A DNA stretch of 64,000 nt from Metridium senile (GCA_949775045.1 OX459104.1:17924431-17988430); one strand, 5' to 3'; shown: positions 46,370 through 58,079, counted from the first letter of the stretch. The notes: a model not told the origin generated them from the sequence alone. Numbers and translations are program-made.

Positions 46370-47767
46370 ATGGAGATGACATCGGTAAGAGATATTCCTT
46401 TATTTCGCTCGAAATACTTTAATAATTAGCTAATAATTATAATATGCAACAAGAAAAAGATATTTATTTGTATATTACAGTTAAAAGGGTTGCATTAGGT
46501 TTAAAAATCGTGGAAAATTATGAGTCATCTGAGATGTTCGAATTTCGCCATGCAGATACAATCTAGTAAGAAAGGTTATTTTTCTTTGTCTTTTATTATA
46601 TTAATGAATCCTTTATGATTATTAGATTCAATGAGAAATATCGAATATTTATGTGATTGTGTTGTGGCTGCATTTGACTTTTTTAAAAGTCATTTTAAAA
46701 AATATTGCAAAAATACATGCACTAGCTATAACTTTTAGGTAAGCCTAAATTCGCAGAATTATTTCGTAAATACCAAATTCTAATGCTGTATTATACCTTC
46801 TTTTGAAGTACTCATCATAAATTCTTTAAACAATTTCTAACTTTGAGGAACCTAGAAGAGAGAATGCAGTTAGAATTTAAGTGTAAATAAGCTTATACTA
46901 ACAAACACCAAAATCATCATGTGAGTATTGATGTGTGCTAAAATATCAATGAAAACTAGCGAGTAAACTAGTATAGGCTGCGTCAGTGTTTGATATAAAC
47001 GTTAGGTAATAGAATGAAATTTGTAACTGACTGTTTAAAATATCAATGGAAACTAGCGAGTAAACTAGTATAGGCTGTGTCGGTGTTTGATATAAACGAT
47101 AGGTAATAGAATGAAATTTGTAACTGACTGTTTGAAATATAAATGGAAACTAGTGACTAGTAAACTAGTATAGGCTGCGTCGGTGTTTGATATAAACGAT
47201 AGGTAATAGAATGAAATTTGTAACTGACTGTTTAAAATATCAATGGAAACTAGTGAGTAAACTAGTATAGGCTGTGTCGGTGTTTGATATAAACAATAAA
47301 AAATGTTAACAACTTTACTGACCAGCATTTGAGATTTAACCCTTCGTTGGAGTAAAAGAGTTATACCGGTATAGACTAAGAGAGATACCAAGTTTAAATA
47401 TGAAGCAGGAAAAGTAATGAACCAATCAGAAAGTGATAGAATATGTAGGAACAATAGATGAATTAATTAATTGGAAGTTCATGCCTAAAGAATAAAAATT
47501 ATTCGTTTGCTAAATAATATATCTATTATTATTTTAAATATTAGAATAAATCAGTGTAAAATAGTAGTTATTATTATAAAATAATTAGAATCAACAATTT
47601 ATTCAGATATTATTGTCTTTCAATAGAAACCTACTCTAGTTGCTGTAGGCTGTGTTGCTGTTGTCACAGTAGGCGTGGTTGCCTTCTTTGTGCTGAGGAA
47701 GAAGAAGAAGAATTTGATAGCGCTTGACTCAAAGACTAAAATCCCCTTTAAACTGATTGACAAACAG
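46370..47767 (+). CDS. First two coding exons of a cytochrome b5 reductase-like gene
   Basis: Exon 1 is 46370-46384 (MEMTS, then GTAAGA). Exon 2 is 47627-47767 (acceptor CAATAG, donor GTCTGT). They join in phase 0 to a hydrophobic segment (LVAVGCVAVVTVGVVAFFVL), a stop-transfer RKKKKN and then SKTKIPFKLIDKQ. This is the layout of membrane-bound NADH-cytochrome b5 reductases: an N-terminal ER/outer-mitochondrial anchor followed by the P(L/F)(K/R)LIDK motif before the FAD domain. The FAD and NADH domains are not seen in the remaining 16 kb, so either the next intron is very long or the gene is broken. The transposon at 39923-46367 ends on the A of this ATG. Confidence 0.6.
46951..47300. repeat. 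~97-bp tandem repeat (3.5 units) in the intron
   Basis: Units read 'gaaactagcgagtaaactag', 'ataggctgcgtcggtgtttg', 'gataggtaatagaatgaaat', 'ttgtaactgactg'. The same sequence, inverted and single, forms the right flank and arm of the hairpin element at 57374-57590. The array is thus a tandem amplification of part of that element. Confidence 0.9.
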
Positions 47768-47956
47768 GTCTGTGTATGTTTTATCAACTATAATTATAAA
47801 TTAACTATTTGAAATCACGTATTTTGATTGGTTGAGGCACGTGCTTTATGAGAGCACACAGCACGCGCGTTTGCATATTTATCAAATTGTATTTTATAAA
47901 AGAAATAAAAAACTTGCTTTCTGTGCTGTATGTAATGTTTAATAAACAAGCAGGAT

Positions 47957-48018
47957 TGTTTTATCAGGATTTAAATCCACTCGGTGAAGCCAAGTGGTTT
48001 TAAACCTGATAAAACACG
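47957..48018. repeat. Short palindrome with host-gene-like AT flanks
   Basis: 'ttttatcaggatttaaatcc' faces 'ggttttaaacctgataaaac' around 'actcggtgaagccaagt'. It lies within a larger MITE-like stretch, 47815-48345, with 'attggttgaggcacgtgctttat' and 'acgtgctttataactgcaca'. No ORF of note is present. Confidence 0.65.
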
Positions 48019-48725
48019 ATCTGCGAGTTTATTGAACGACTTCAAAAACTCCAACCTATATTTTGTGTTTTTGTAAAAGAAAATCAAGGATTTGTGAAAG
48101 TTTATTAGAGAAAATTAAGGTTAAAGTTTATGTAAATTAGGGTGAATCTATAACTTCAGTTAAAACACTCGTCACAGTCACGATTTCTTTTGAAAATTTC
48201 TCATGAGTTATTAATGAGTTTTTGAAGCAGTTATAAAGCATTTGGGGATTGTCAACACTTGAGAAGTGTTGAGAAGCACTCTGCTTCACGTCGTGCTTCT
48301 CTTAACACTTCTCTCGTGTTCTGACAAACCCACGTGCTTTATAACTGCACACAGCACGCGCACGCATTTTCTATTCCTTCACCACTGCACAACAACTTGT
48401 TATGCTTTTCTAATAATCAAATTTTGTCAGGTCAAATTGCTTAAGATTGTTTTTTATTGCAATATAATGTTCAATTTTTTCGTAGTGCGTAAAATGTGCT
48501 TGTCAATAAATTATGTGTTGTTACAAGTATTTAGGACAGAAACTGCAGCTATGCATATTTTACATCATATGAATGTTCTTTACAATCACACTGATAATGA
48601 CTGACAGGCAAGTTTCATATGTTATTGTTATATTAATGTTATCTGTATGTTGTCATGGCAGCACCACATCGAACCTTCAAATCAAGAAAGTTAAAAGTCA
48701 TTGGAAGGCAAGGTAATATTGTGGT
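48019..48725. other. Noncoding stretch with a possible small exon
   Basis: A segment 48667-48712 has an AG before and GTAATA after it and is open in two frames. It may be an upstream exon of copy B, but no similarity supports it. Confidence 0.3.
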
Positions 48726-48732
48726 GTCAATC

Positions 48733-49275
48733 ATAATGATGATGATGAAGATGGTCATGGTGATCACTGATGGTGATAATGATGATAGTATTGATGTTGA
48801 TGATAATAATGTTGGTGATGATCACACCAATACTATCATCATCATCACCAGAATTGCTATCACCATCATCACCATCACTGTCGTCATTATCACTGCCATT
48901 GTTTTCATCATATCATTTCCAACACCAACATTATTATCATCAACATCAATACTATCATCATCATCATCATCACCAGAATTGTCATCATCATCACTGCCAT
49001 CGTTTTCATCATATCATCACCATGACAGTGATGGTGATGATGATGATGATAGTATTGATGTTGATGATGATAGTATTGATGTTGATGATAATAATGTTGG
49101 TGGTGGTGATGATGATATGATGAAGACGGTGGCAGTGCTGATGGTGATGGCAATGCTGGTGGTGATGCTGATGGTGATGGCAATGCTGGTGATGATGATG
49201 ATGATGATAGTATTGATGTTGATGCTAATGATGGTGGTAGTGACGATGATGATCATAGTAATGGTGCTGGTGATA
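48733..49275. repeat. Alternating (GAT)n and (ATC)n blocks
   Basis: GAT-type triplets (48733-48825), then ATC-type (48826-49020), then GAT-type (49021-49275) form a large imperfect inverted simple repeat. The ORFs read through on both strands are Met/Val/Asp or Ser/His low-complexity artefacts. Confidence 0.9.
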
Positions 49276-49451
49276 AGGAGATGTTGGTGATAGCTAAAAT
49301 GATAATTATAATGATAATATTTTTTTATGTGATGATTATTATGATGACAATTGTGATGAGAATTATGACAACCATTTCTTATGTGATAACATTTTCATTT
49401 CTCCTTGACTCCTTCACTATGTTTATCGTCAACCATCACACGGATAGGCAG

Positions 49452-50901
49452 TGTCTCAGAACCAGCATCTCCCAGCCAATCAAACCCACTGTCGCCTACA
49501 TCAACCAAGTCAGAGCCTACAACACCCACATCACCTGCTGCCCCTTCATCACCTCAACCAGATCCATCAATAGATAATGATGATGATGAAGGTGATCGCA
49601 TTGATGATGATGATGGTAATGATGGTGGTGATAATGGCGACAGTGATGATGACAGTTGTGAACATGAAGAACTACCAGCTGTGCCGCTTGAGACACCAAA
49701 TCTAGAAGGTCCTTCCAAATATTCCACAAGACACAACAGTGCTCCATATACCAGGAAAAGTTGTAGCAGTAAACCAAGGTGTATCGCCAACTAAAAGACC
49801 AAGGTCTAGTCTAGAAGAGGTATGTGCAGCACCTAGACACCACAGTGCAGTAGCAGGTGTATCACCAACTAAAAGACAAAGGTCTAGTCCAGTTGAGGTA
49901 TGCTGAGATGCTGTAGTAAAATTGTAAAGAATATACATTACATGCTATAAATGAATAAATAAATGAAACACTTTATTTGAATAGGTATGTGTAGTGAAAT
50001 TAAAACACATGATTATCAGAGAACACTATTACTTCACCCTCTTTAATTAAATAAAGTTACTTTGACAGCTTACTCACTTGCTCACTTTAATACTTATAGT
50101 ACTCACTTTCTTACTTACTGATACTTACTTATTTTACTTACCTACATTCTTACTTACTTACTTAATATAAAGAATAAGAAAAGCATATCAAATACTCATT
50201 TTAATTATTATTGATGAGATAATTAGCCAACCTGATGGCATGATTTGGTCACATCGCAGATATTTGAAACCAAGGAAAGTAGTCCCAAAGCAATTGGAAA
50301 TAGTCCCAAAGTTCCCCAAAGCATGAAGAAAGTCAAGTATGATATCGTACCAGAAATGTAAGTAGACAATACTGATGAAGATGATGATATGATGATGATG
50401 ATTATGATGATGATATGATGATAATAATGATGGTAGTGATGTTGTTGTTGATTATGATATGATTATCATGGTGATGATTCAAGAAAATTCAAGTTAAAAC
50501 TTGTGCAAATCAGGACGATTTTGTATCCAAAATACAGAATTTACCTTCGTCATGGACGTGATTTCTTTTGTCGAATTCTCATTAATTCTCATGAATTTTA
50601 TAAGTGCATGATGATAGCAACATTTATATTGACGATGCTGGTGGTAGTGATGATGATGATGATCGATAGTAACTTTATTCACATCTAATATTTGTGTTTC
50701 TTTCATTATAGTAACGAGATGTCAAAAGAGGATCAAATTGATCTGGAAGATAATGTTGATCTTGATTCGGAGGATGAAATTGATCCTGATCCAGAGGATC
50801 AAATTGCCAACCTACCCATTGATAAAAACTTTGATGCTCATGAATCACTCAATGATCATGATGACCTGCTACTGACACTAGAAGAAATGATCAACAATTA
50901 G
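49452..50901 (+). pseudogene. Second copy (B) of the Asp/Ser-rich gene, probably frameshifted
   Basis: Exons matching copy A are 49452-49818, 50260-50357 (IFETKESSPKAIGNS...) and 50712-50901 (NEMSKEDQIDLED...LLLTLEEMINN). The splice signals are intact. In the first, the frame running through SPTSTKSEPTTPTSPAAPSSPQ and the Asp-rich block ends at IAN (stop at 49794). The stretch matching copy A's TTVLHIPGK is in the +1 frame, because the copies differ by 8 bp near 49712-49735. A partial repeat of the exon end (49828-49897) follows. The copy is broken, or it uses another splice pattern. Confidence 0.55.
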
Positions 50902-51029
50902 AAGATTTGATCAACAACAAAAAGAAAATCGAAGTTATGCACATTTGAAGGAGCTAAATATATCTGTAGCCATATAGGCAGACTGCACTCAGAAGAACCA
51001 CGACAAAGAAAGCACATATATTATATATA

Positions 51030-51575
51030 TTTATATATTATACAAAATGAATGACAACAATTTTGTATCAAAAAAGCTAGATTTAAAAAAAAACACAAGC
51101 CAATTTTACATTATTATATATTATACAAAATGAATGACACTAAAGACATAAATTTGTATCACAAAAGCTAGATTTAAAAAAAAAACACAAGCAAATTTTA
51201 CATTATTATATCAGTTATACAAAACGAATGACACTAAAGACATAAATTTGTATCACAAAAGCTAGATTTAAAAAAAACACAAGCCAATTTTACATTATTA
51301 TATATTAATTATACAAAACTAATGACACTAAAGACATAAATTTGTATCACAAAAGCTAGATTTAAAAAAACCAAGCCAATTTTACATTATTATATAAATT
51401 TAATTTATACAAAACGAATGACACTAAAGTCATAAATTTGTATGAAAAAAGCTAGATTTAAAAAAAACACAAGCCAATTTTACATTATTATATAAATTTA
51501 ATTTATACAAAACGAATGACACTAAAGACATAAATTTGTATCACAAAAGCTAGATTTAAAAAAAACCAAGCCATT
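51030..51575. repeat. ~91-bp satellite, copy B (about 6 units)
   Basis: It has the same unit as 37790-38234, with variants 'tttgtatcacaaaagctag' and extra 'taatttaa'. It lies just after the last exon of copy B. Confidence 0.95.
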
Positions 51576-51860
51576 AACATTTCTTTCATTTCTAAGAGTT
51601 AGTGTAAAAAGTGTATATACTGCATGTACATATTGTGTAGCACCTTATTGCAAGAACGTTGTCCTGACTTTTGTAATTAATAGTGAAAGAGTTCAGCTTG
51701 AGTGATCTTCTTTTGTCTTTTAATTAATTCCTTTCCCACTAAATTACAATAGACAGGACAACGTTCTTGCAGATTAGGACTCATGTATACTGTTTTAAAT
51801 TTTATAAATACTGTCAAAGATTGAAAAATCTACTGTTATGCATACATTGGGAGCTGAGGT
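51576..51860. repeat. Duplicated 3' flank with empty target site and hairpin MITE
   Basis: 'aagccattaacatttctttc' at 51571-51590 is the uninterrupted version of the site occupied at 38238-39134. The following hairpin ('tgcaagaacgttgtcctgac' / 'gacaggacaacgttcttgca') matches 39200-39348. Confidence 0.9.
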
Positions 51861-52071
51861 ATGCTTGCCTATTTAATATGGCATACATGTACAAATACAA
51901 TAAATAGAAATGTTGATTTGCTGAATGTAATGTTATTGATAATTCTCTTCTTTTCCACTCTCTTCTCTTCTCATCTCCTTTTTCACTCCTCTCCTCTTCT
52001 CATATCTCTCATCTCTTCGCTCAAGCTCAAGCGGTTATTCAAAACTTTCCACCCAAAACTTGGTCATAAAT

Positions 52072-55000
52072 ATGTTATGTTATGTTGTTGTTATGTTATG
52101 TTATGTTGTTGTTATGTTATGTTGTTATGTTATGTTGTTATGTTATGTTGTTATGTTATGTTGTTATGTTATGTTGTTATGTTATGTTTATATGTTATGT
52201 TGTTGTTATGTTGTTATGTTGTTGTTATGTTATGTTGTTATGTTATGTTGTTATGTTATGTTATGTTGTTGTTATGTTATGTTGTTATGTTATGTTATGT
52301 TTATATGTTATGTTGTTGTTATGTTATGTTGTTGTTATGTTATGTTGTTATGTTATGTTATAATGTTATGTTAAGTTGTTATGTAATGTTATGTTGTTGT
52401 TATGTTATGTTGTGTTGTTGTTATGTTATGTTATGTTGTTATGTTATGTTGTTATGTTATGTTGTTATGTTATGTTGTTGTTATGTTATGTTGTTATGTT
52501 ATGTTGTTGTTATGTTGTTGTTATGTTATGTTGTTGTTATGTTATAATGTTGTTATGTTAAGTTGTTATGTAATGTTATGTTGTTGTTATGTTGTTGTTA
52601 TGTTATGTTGTTATGTTATGTTGTTATGTTATGTTGTTATGTTATGTTGTTATGTTATGTTTATATGTTATGTTGTTGTTATGTTGTTATGTTGTTGTTA
52701 TGTTATGTTGTTATGTTATGTTGTTATGTTATGTTATGTTGTTGTTATGTTATGTTGTTATGTTATGTTATGTTTATATGTTATGTTGTTGTTATGTTAT
52801 GTTGTTGTTATGTTATGTTGTTATGTTATGTTATAATGTTATGTTAAGTTGTTATGTAATGTTATGTTGTTGTTATGTTATGTTGTGTTGTTGTTATGTT
52901 ATGTTATGTTGTTATGTTATGTTGTTATGTTATGTTGTTATGTTATGTTGTTGTTATGTTATGTTGTTATGTTATGTTGTTGTTATGTTGTTGTTATGTT
53001 ATGTTGTTGTTATGTTATAATGTTGTTATGTTAAGTTGTTATGTAATGTTATGTTGTTGTTATGTTATGTTGTTATGTTATGTTATAATGTTGTTATGTT
53101 AAGTTGTTATGTAATGTTATGTTATGTTGTTGTTATGTTATGTTGTTGTTATGTTATGTTGTTATGTTATGTTGTTATGTTATGTTGTTGTTATGTTGTT
53201 GTTATGTTATGTTGTTGTTATGTTATGTTGTTGTTATGTTATGTTATGCTGTTATGTTATGTTATGTTATGTTGTTGTTATGTTATGTTGTTATGTTATG
53301 TTGTTATGTTATGTTATGTTGTTGTTATGTTATGCTGTTATGTTATGTTATGTTGTTATGTTATGTTGTTGTTATGTTATGTTATGTTGTTATGTTATGT
53401 TTATATGTTATGTTGTTATGTTATGTTGTTGTTATGTTATGTTGTTGTTATGTTATGTTATAATGTTGTTATGTTAAGTTGTTATGTAATGTTATGTTGT
53501 TGTTATGTTATGTTATGTTGTTATGTTATGTTATGTTATAATGTTGTTATGTTAAGTTGTTATGTAATGTAATGTTATGTTGTTGTTATGTTATGTTATG
53601 TTATGTTGTTATGTTATGTTATGTTGTTATGTTGTTATGTTATGTTGTTGTTATGTTATGTTATGTTGTTGTTATGTTATGTTGTTGTTATGTTATGTTA
53701 TGCTGTTATGTTATGTTATGTTATGTTGTTGTTATGTTATGTTGTTATGTTATGTTGTTATGTTATGTTATGTTGTTATGTTATGCTGTTATGTTATGTT
53801 ATGTTGTTATGTTATGTTATAATGTTGTTATGTTAAGTTGTTATGTAATGTTATGTTGTTGTTATGTTATGTTGTTATGTTATGTTGTTATGTTGTTTTG
53901 TTGTTATGTTATGTTGTTATGTTATGTTGTTATGTTATGTTGTTGTTATGTTATGTTGTTATGTTATGTTATGTTGTTGTTATGTTATGTTATGTTATAA
54001 TGTTGTTATGTCAAGTTGTTATGTAATGTTATGTTGTTGTTATGTTATGTTGTGTTGTTATGTTATGTTGTTGTTATGTTGTTATGTTATGTTGTTGTTA
54101 TGTTATGTTGTTATGTTATGTTGTTGTTATGTTATGTTATGCTGTTATGTTATGTTATGTTGTTATGTTATGTTATGTTGTTATGTTATGTTGTTGTTAT
54201 GTTATGTTATGCTGTTATGTTATGTTATGTTATGTTATGTTATGTTGTTATGTTATGTTGTTTATATGTTATGTTGTTATGTTATGTTGTTATGTTATGT
54301 TATGTTGTTGTTATGTTGTTGTTATGTTGTTATAATGTTGTTATGTTAAGTTGTTATGTAATGTTATGTTATGTTATGTTGTTGTTATGTTATGTTATGT
54401 TGTTGTTATGTTATGTTATGTTATGTTGTTGTTATGTTATGTTGTTATGTTATGTTGTTATGTTATGTTGTTGTTATGTTATGTTATGCTGTTATGTTAT
54501 GTTATGTTATGTTGTTGTTATGTTATGTTGTTATGTTATGTTGTTATGTTATGTTATGTTGTTGTTATGTTATGCTGTTATGTTATGTTATGTTGTTATG
54601 TTATGTTGTTGTTATGTTATGTTATGTTGTTATGTTATGTTTATATGTTATGTTGTTATGTTATGTTGTTATGTTATGTTGTTGTTATGTTATGTTGTTA
54701 TGTTATGTTATGTTGTTGTTATGTTATGTTATGTTATAATGTTGTTATGTCAAGTTGTTATGTAATGTTATGTTGTTGTTATGTTATGTTGTGTTGTTAT
54801 GTTATGTTGTTGTTATGTTGTTATGTTATGTTGTTGTTATGTTATGTTGTTATGTTATGTTGTTGTTATGTTATGTTATGCTGTTATGTTATGTTATGTT
54901 GTTATGTTATGTTATGTTGTTATGTTATGTTGTTGTTATGTTATGTTATGCTGTTATGTTATGTTATGTTATGTTATGTTATGTTGTTATGTTATGTTGT

Positions 55001-57053
55001 TTATATGTTATGTTGTTATGTTATGTTGTTATGTTATGTTATGTTGTTGTTATGTTGTTGTTATGTTGTTATAATGTTGTTATGTTAAGTTGTTATGTAA
55101 TGTTATGTTATGTTATGTTGTTGTTATGTTATGTTATGTTGTTGTTATGTTATGTTATGTTATGTTGTTGTTATGTTATGTTGTTATGTTATGTTGTTAT
55201 GTTATGTTGTTGTTATGTTATGTTATGCTGTTATGTTATGTTATGTTATGTTGTTGTTATGTTATGTTGTTATGTTATGTTGTTATGTTATGTTATGTTG
55301 TTGTTATGTTATGCTGTTATGTTATGTTATGTTGTTATGTTATGTTGTTGTTATGTTATGTTATGTTGTTATGTTATGTTTATATGTTATGTTGTTATGT
55401 TATGTTGTTATGTTATGTTTATATGTTATGTTGTTATGTTATGTTGTTGTTATGTTATGTTGTTGTTATGTTATGTTATAATGTTGTTATGTTAAGTTGT
55501 TATGTAATGTTATGTTGTTGTTATGTTATGTTGTTATGTTATGTTATGTTATAATGTTGTTATGTTAAGTTGTTATGTAATGTTATGTTATGTTGTTGTT
55601 ATGTTATGTTATGTTATGTTGTTATGTTATGTTATGTTGTTATGTTATGTTGTTATGTTATGTTGTTGTTATGTTATGTTGTTATGTTATGTTGTTGTTA
55701 TGTTGTTATGTTATGTTGTTGTTATGTTATGTTATGCTGTTATGTTATGTTATGTTATGTTGTTGTTATGTTATGTTGTTATGTTATGTTGTTATGTTAT
55801 GTTATGTTGTTGTTATGTTATGCTGTTATGTTATGTTATGTTGTTATGTTATGTTATAATGTTGTTATGTTAAGTTGTTATGTAATGTTATGTTGTTGTT
55901 ATGTTATGTTGTTATGTTATGTTATGTTGTTATGTTGTTTTGTTGTTATGTTATGTTGTTATGTTATGTTGTTGTTATGTTATGTTGTTATGTTATGTTA
56001 TGTTGTTGTTATGTTATGTTGTTGTTATGTTATGTTGTTATGTTGTTATGTTATGTTATAATGTTGTTATGTCAAGTTGTTATGTAATGTTATGTTGTTG
56101 TTATGTTATGTTGTTATGTTATGTTATGTTGTTATGTTATGTTGTTGTTATGTTATGTTGTTATGTTATGTTGTTGTTATGTTATGTTATGCTGTTATGT
56201 TATGTTATGTTGTTATGTTATGTTATGTTGTTATGTTATGTTGTTGTTATGTTATGTTATGCTGTTATGTTATGTTATGTTATGTTGTTATGTTATGTTA
56301 TGTTGTTATGTTATGTTGTTTATATGTTATGTTGTTATGTTATGTTGTTATGTTATGTTATGTTGTTGTTATGTTGTTGTTATGTTGTTATAATGTTGTT
56401 ATGTTAAGTTGTTATGTAATGTTATGTTATGTTATGTTGTTGTTATGTTATGTTATGTTGTTGTTATGTTATGTTATGTTATGTTGTTGTTATGTTGTTA
56501 TGTTATGTTGTTATGTTATGTTGTTGTTATGTTATGTTGTTATGTTATGTTGTTATGTTATGTTGTTGTTATGTTGTTATGTTATGTTATGTTATGTTGT
56601 TGTTATGTTATGTTGTTGTTATGTTATGTTATGCTGTTATGTTATGTTATGTTGTTATGTTATGTTATGTTGTTATGTTATGTTGTTGTTATGTTATGTT
56701 ATGCTGTTATGTTATGTTATGTTATGTTGTTATGTTATGTTATGTTGTTATGTTATGTTGTTTATATGTTATGTTGTTATGTTATGTTGTTATGTTATGT
56801 TATGTTGTTGTTATGTTGTTGTTATGTTGTTATAATGTTGTTATGTTAAGTTGTTATGTAATGTTATGTTATGTTATGTTGTTGTTATGTTATGTTATGT
56901 TGTTGTTATGTTATGTTATGTTATGTTGTTGTTATGTTGTTATGTTATGTTGTTATGTTATGTTGTTGTTATGTTATGTTGTTATGTTATGTTGTTATGT
57001 TATGTTGTTGTTATGTTGTTATGTTATGTTATGTTATGTTGTTGTTATGATAT
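52072..57053. repeat. 5-kb GTTAT/GTTGTTAT satellite array
   Basis: This is an almost pure mix of TTATG pentamers and TTGTTATG octamers, with rare variants (tgtttatatg, taatg, atgctg, tcaag). The + strand contains almost no C, so the array is strongly strand-asymmetric. Longer repeats are superimposed: a 473-bp shift (52082-52363 against 52555-52836), a 739-bp shift (54016-54760 against 54755-55490) and a 442-bp shift (56103-56393 against 56545-56835). Every long ORF here is a repeat artefact (MLLCYVV...). Confidence 0.97.
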
Positions 57054-57370
57054 ATTATAATGCAGTTTAAATTCATGTATTTGCATTATTTAATTTAGTT
57101 TTATACCTGAAGATGGTTTCAGGACAAAACCAAAACGTAGTAACTTAATCCCTTTAATTTTCATTATAAAACCAATATCACAGTAAGTTATTGATTACTT
57201 TATAGAATAGTTAAGATGCTATGCGCGCTCTGATTGGCTGGCTACCATGTTTATATCCAAAGACAGAAACATGCTCTACCTTCATATTCGATCTATATAG
57301 AAGCAAAATAGAGTCTGTTTGTGTCTATAATTATACTGTGATATAAACAAATAAACTAAATATATCACAT
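57054..57370. other. Noncoding flank of the array
   Basis: It includes 'acctgaagatggtttcaggacaaaacc' then 'aaaacgtag' at 57105-57140, and 'cgcgctctgattggctggct' at 57220. It has no gene. Confidence 0.5.
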
Positions 57371-57373
57371 GAG

Positions 57374-57529
57374 AGGTAATAGAATGAAATTTGTAACACC
57401 GTACAAAATGTTGACTTAACTTTACTGACGCTTTGAGCCTTATCCCTCTGACGAAGGGCTAAAGCTCGAAACGTCAGTAAAGTTTAAGTCAACATTTTTT
57501 ACGGTGTTACAAATTTCATTCTATTACCT
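57374..57529. mobile_element. 156-bp hairpin element with CTGACGA...GAAAC core
   Basis: The arms 'aggtaatagaatgaaatttg...cttaactttactgacg' and 'cgtcagtaaagtttaagtc...aaatttcattctattacct' are complementary over ~55 bp. The loop holds CTGACGAAGGGCT..AGCTCGAAAC. The right flank (57530-57590) is the inverted unit of the 46.95-kb tandem repeat. Confidence 0.85.
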
Positions 57530-57601
57530 ATCGTTTATATCAAACACCGACGCAGCCTATACTAGTTTACTCGCTAGTTTCCATCCATAAATATATCACA
57601 A

Positions 57602-58052
57602 ACAGGTTCCCTTTGAAATATGTAAATCTGTACTTATGCAAATTTTGTTGATGTGTGCTAAAAACACAGATCAACCAATCACAGAAGTTCACTTCAAAAA
57701 TAATGTCAATAATATACCGCTATTTCAAAAAACGTTGTCAGAAGGAGATCTGAGTCTGCAATCTGAGACCAAAATGAATTCTGGGGTATGGTAGTTTTTT
57801 GTTTTTGTTTTCATTAAAAATTCGTTTGCATGCACTTTTTAATTCTGGCTTCGGATATGGCGATGGTAAATATAAATCTGAAGGTGTTAAGCGCTAGCTA
57901 ACAAAAAAACAAGCCAATTTGTCTCAGATTCAGTGCAGATTCAGATCTCCTTCTGACAACGTTTTTTGAAATAGGTGTATTAGCACACATCAACACAATT
58001 TGCATAAGTACAGATTTAAATGGAAAAGTGCAGATTTAAATGGGAACCTGTT
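57602..58052. mobile_element. MITE family B, copy 4, interrupted
   Basis: The outer ends are ACAGGTTCCC and GGGAACCTGTT, with 'gcaaattttgttgatgtgtgctaa' and 'ttagcacacatcaacacaattt' arms. A 255-bp element (57720-57974) splits it near its centre. Confidence 0.88.
57720..57974. mobile_element. 255-bp MITE nested in MITE B
   Basis: The ends are CTATTTCAAAAAACGTTGTC and GACAACGTTTTTTGAAATAG, with inner arms 'agaaggagatctgagtctgc' and 'gcagattcagatctccttct'. It interrupts copy 4 of MITE B, so it is the younger insertion. Confidence 0.92.
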
Positions 58053-58079
58053 CGCAGTAATAAGACATGGGCACCATTA

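Noticed and set aside
48655..49290. ORF of 211 codons rich in Met, Val and Asp, and His/Ser-rich ones on the other strand
   Set aside because: They arise from GAT/ATC triplet repeats. Only a small possible exon at 48667-48712 was kept as a weak note.
52060..57070. Many overlapping ORFs of 60-250 codons (MLLCYVV... type)
   Set aside because: They are translations of the GTTAT/GTTGTTAT satellite in all frames and contain no information beyond the repeat.
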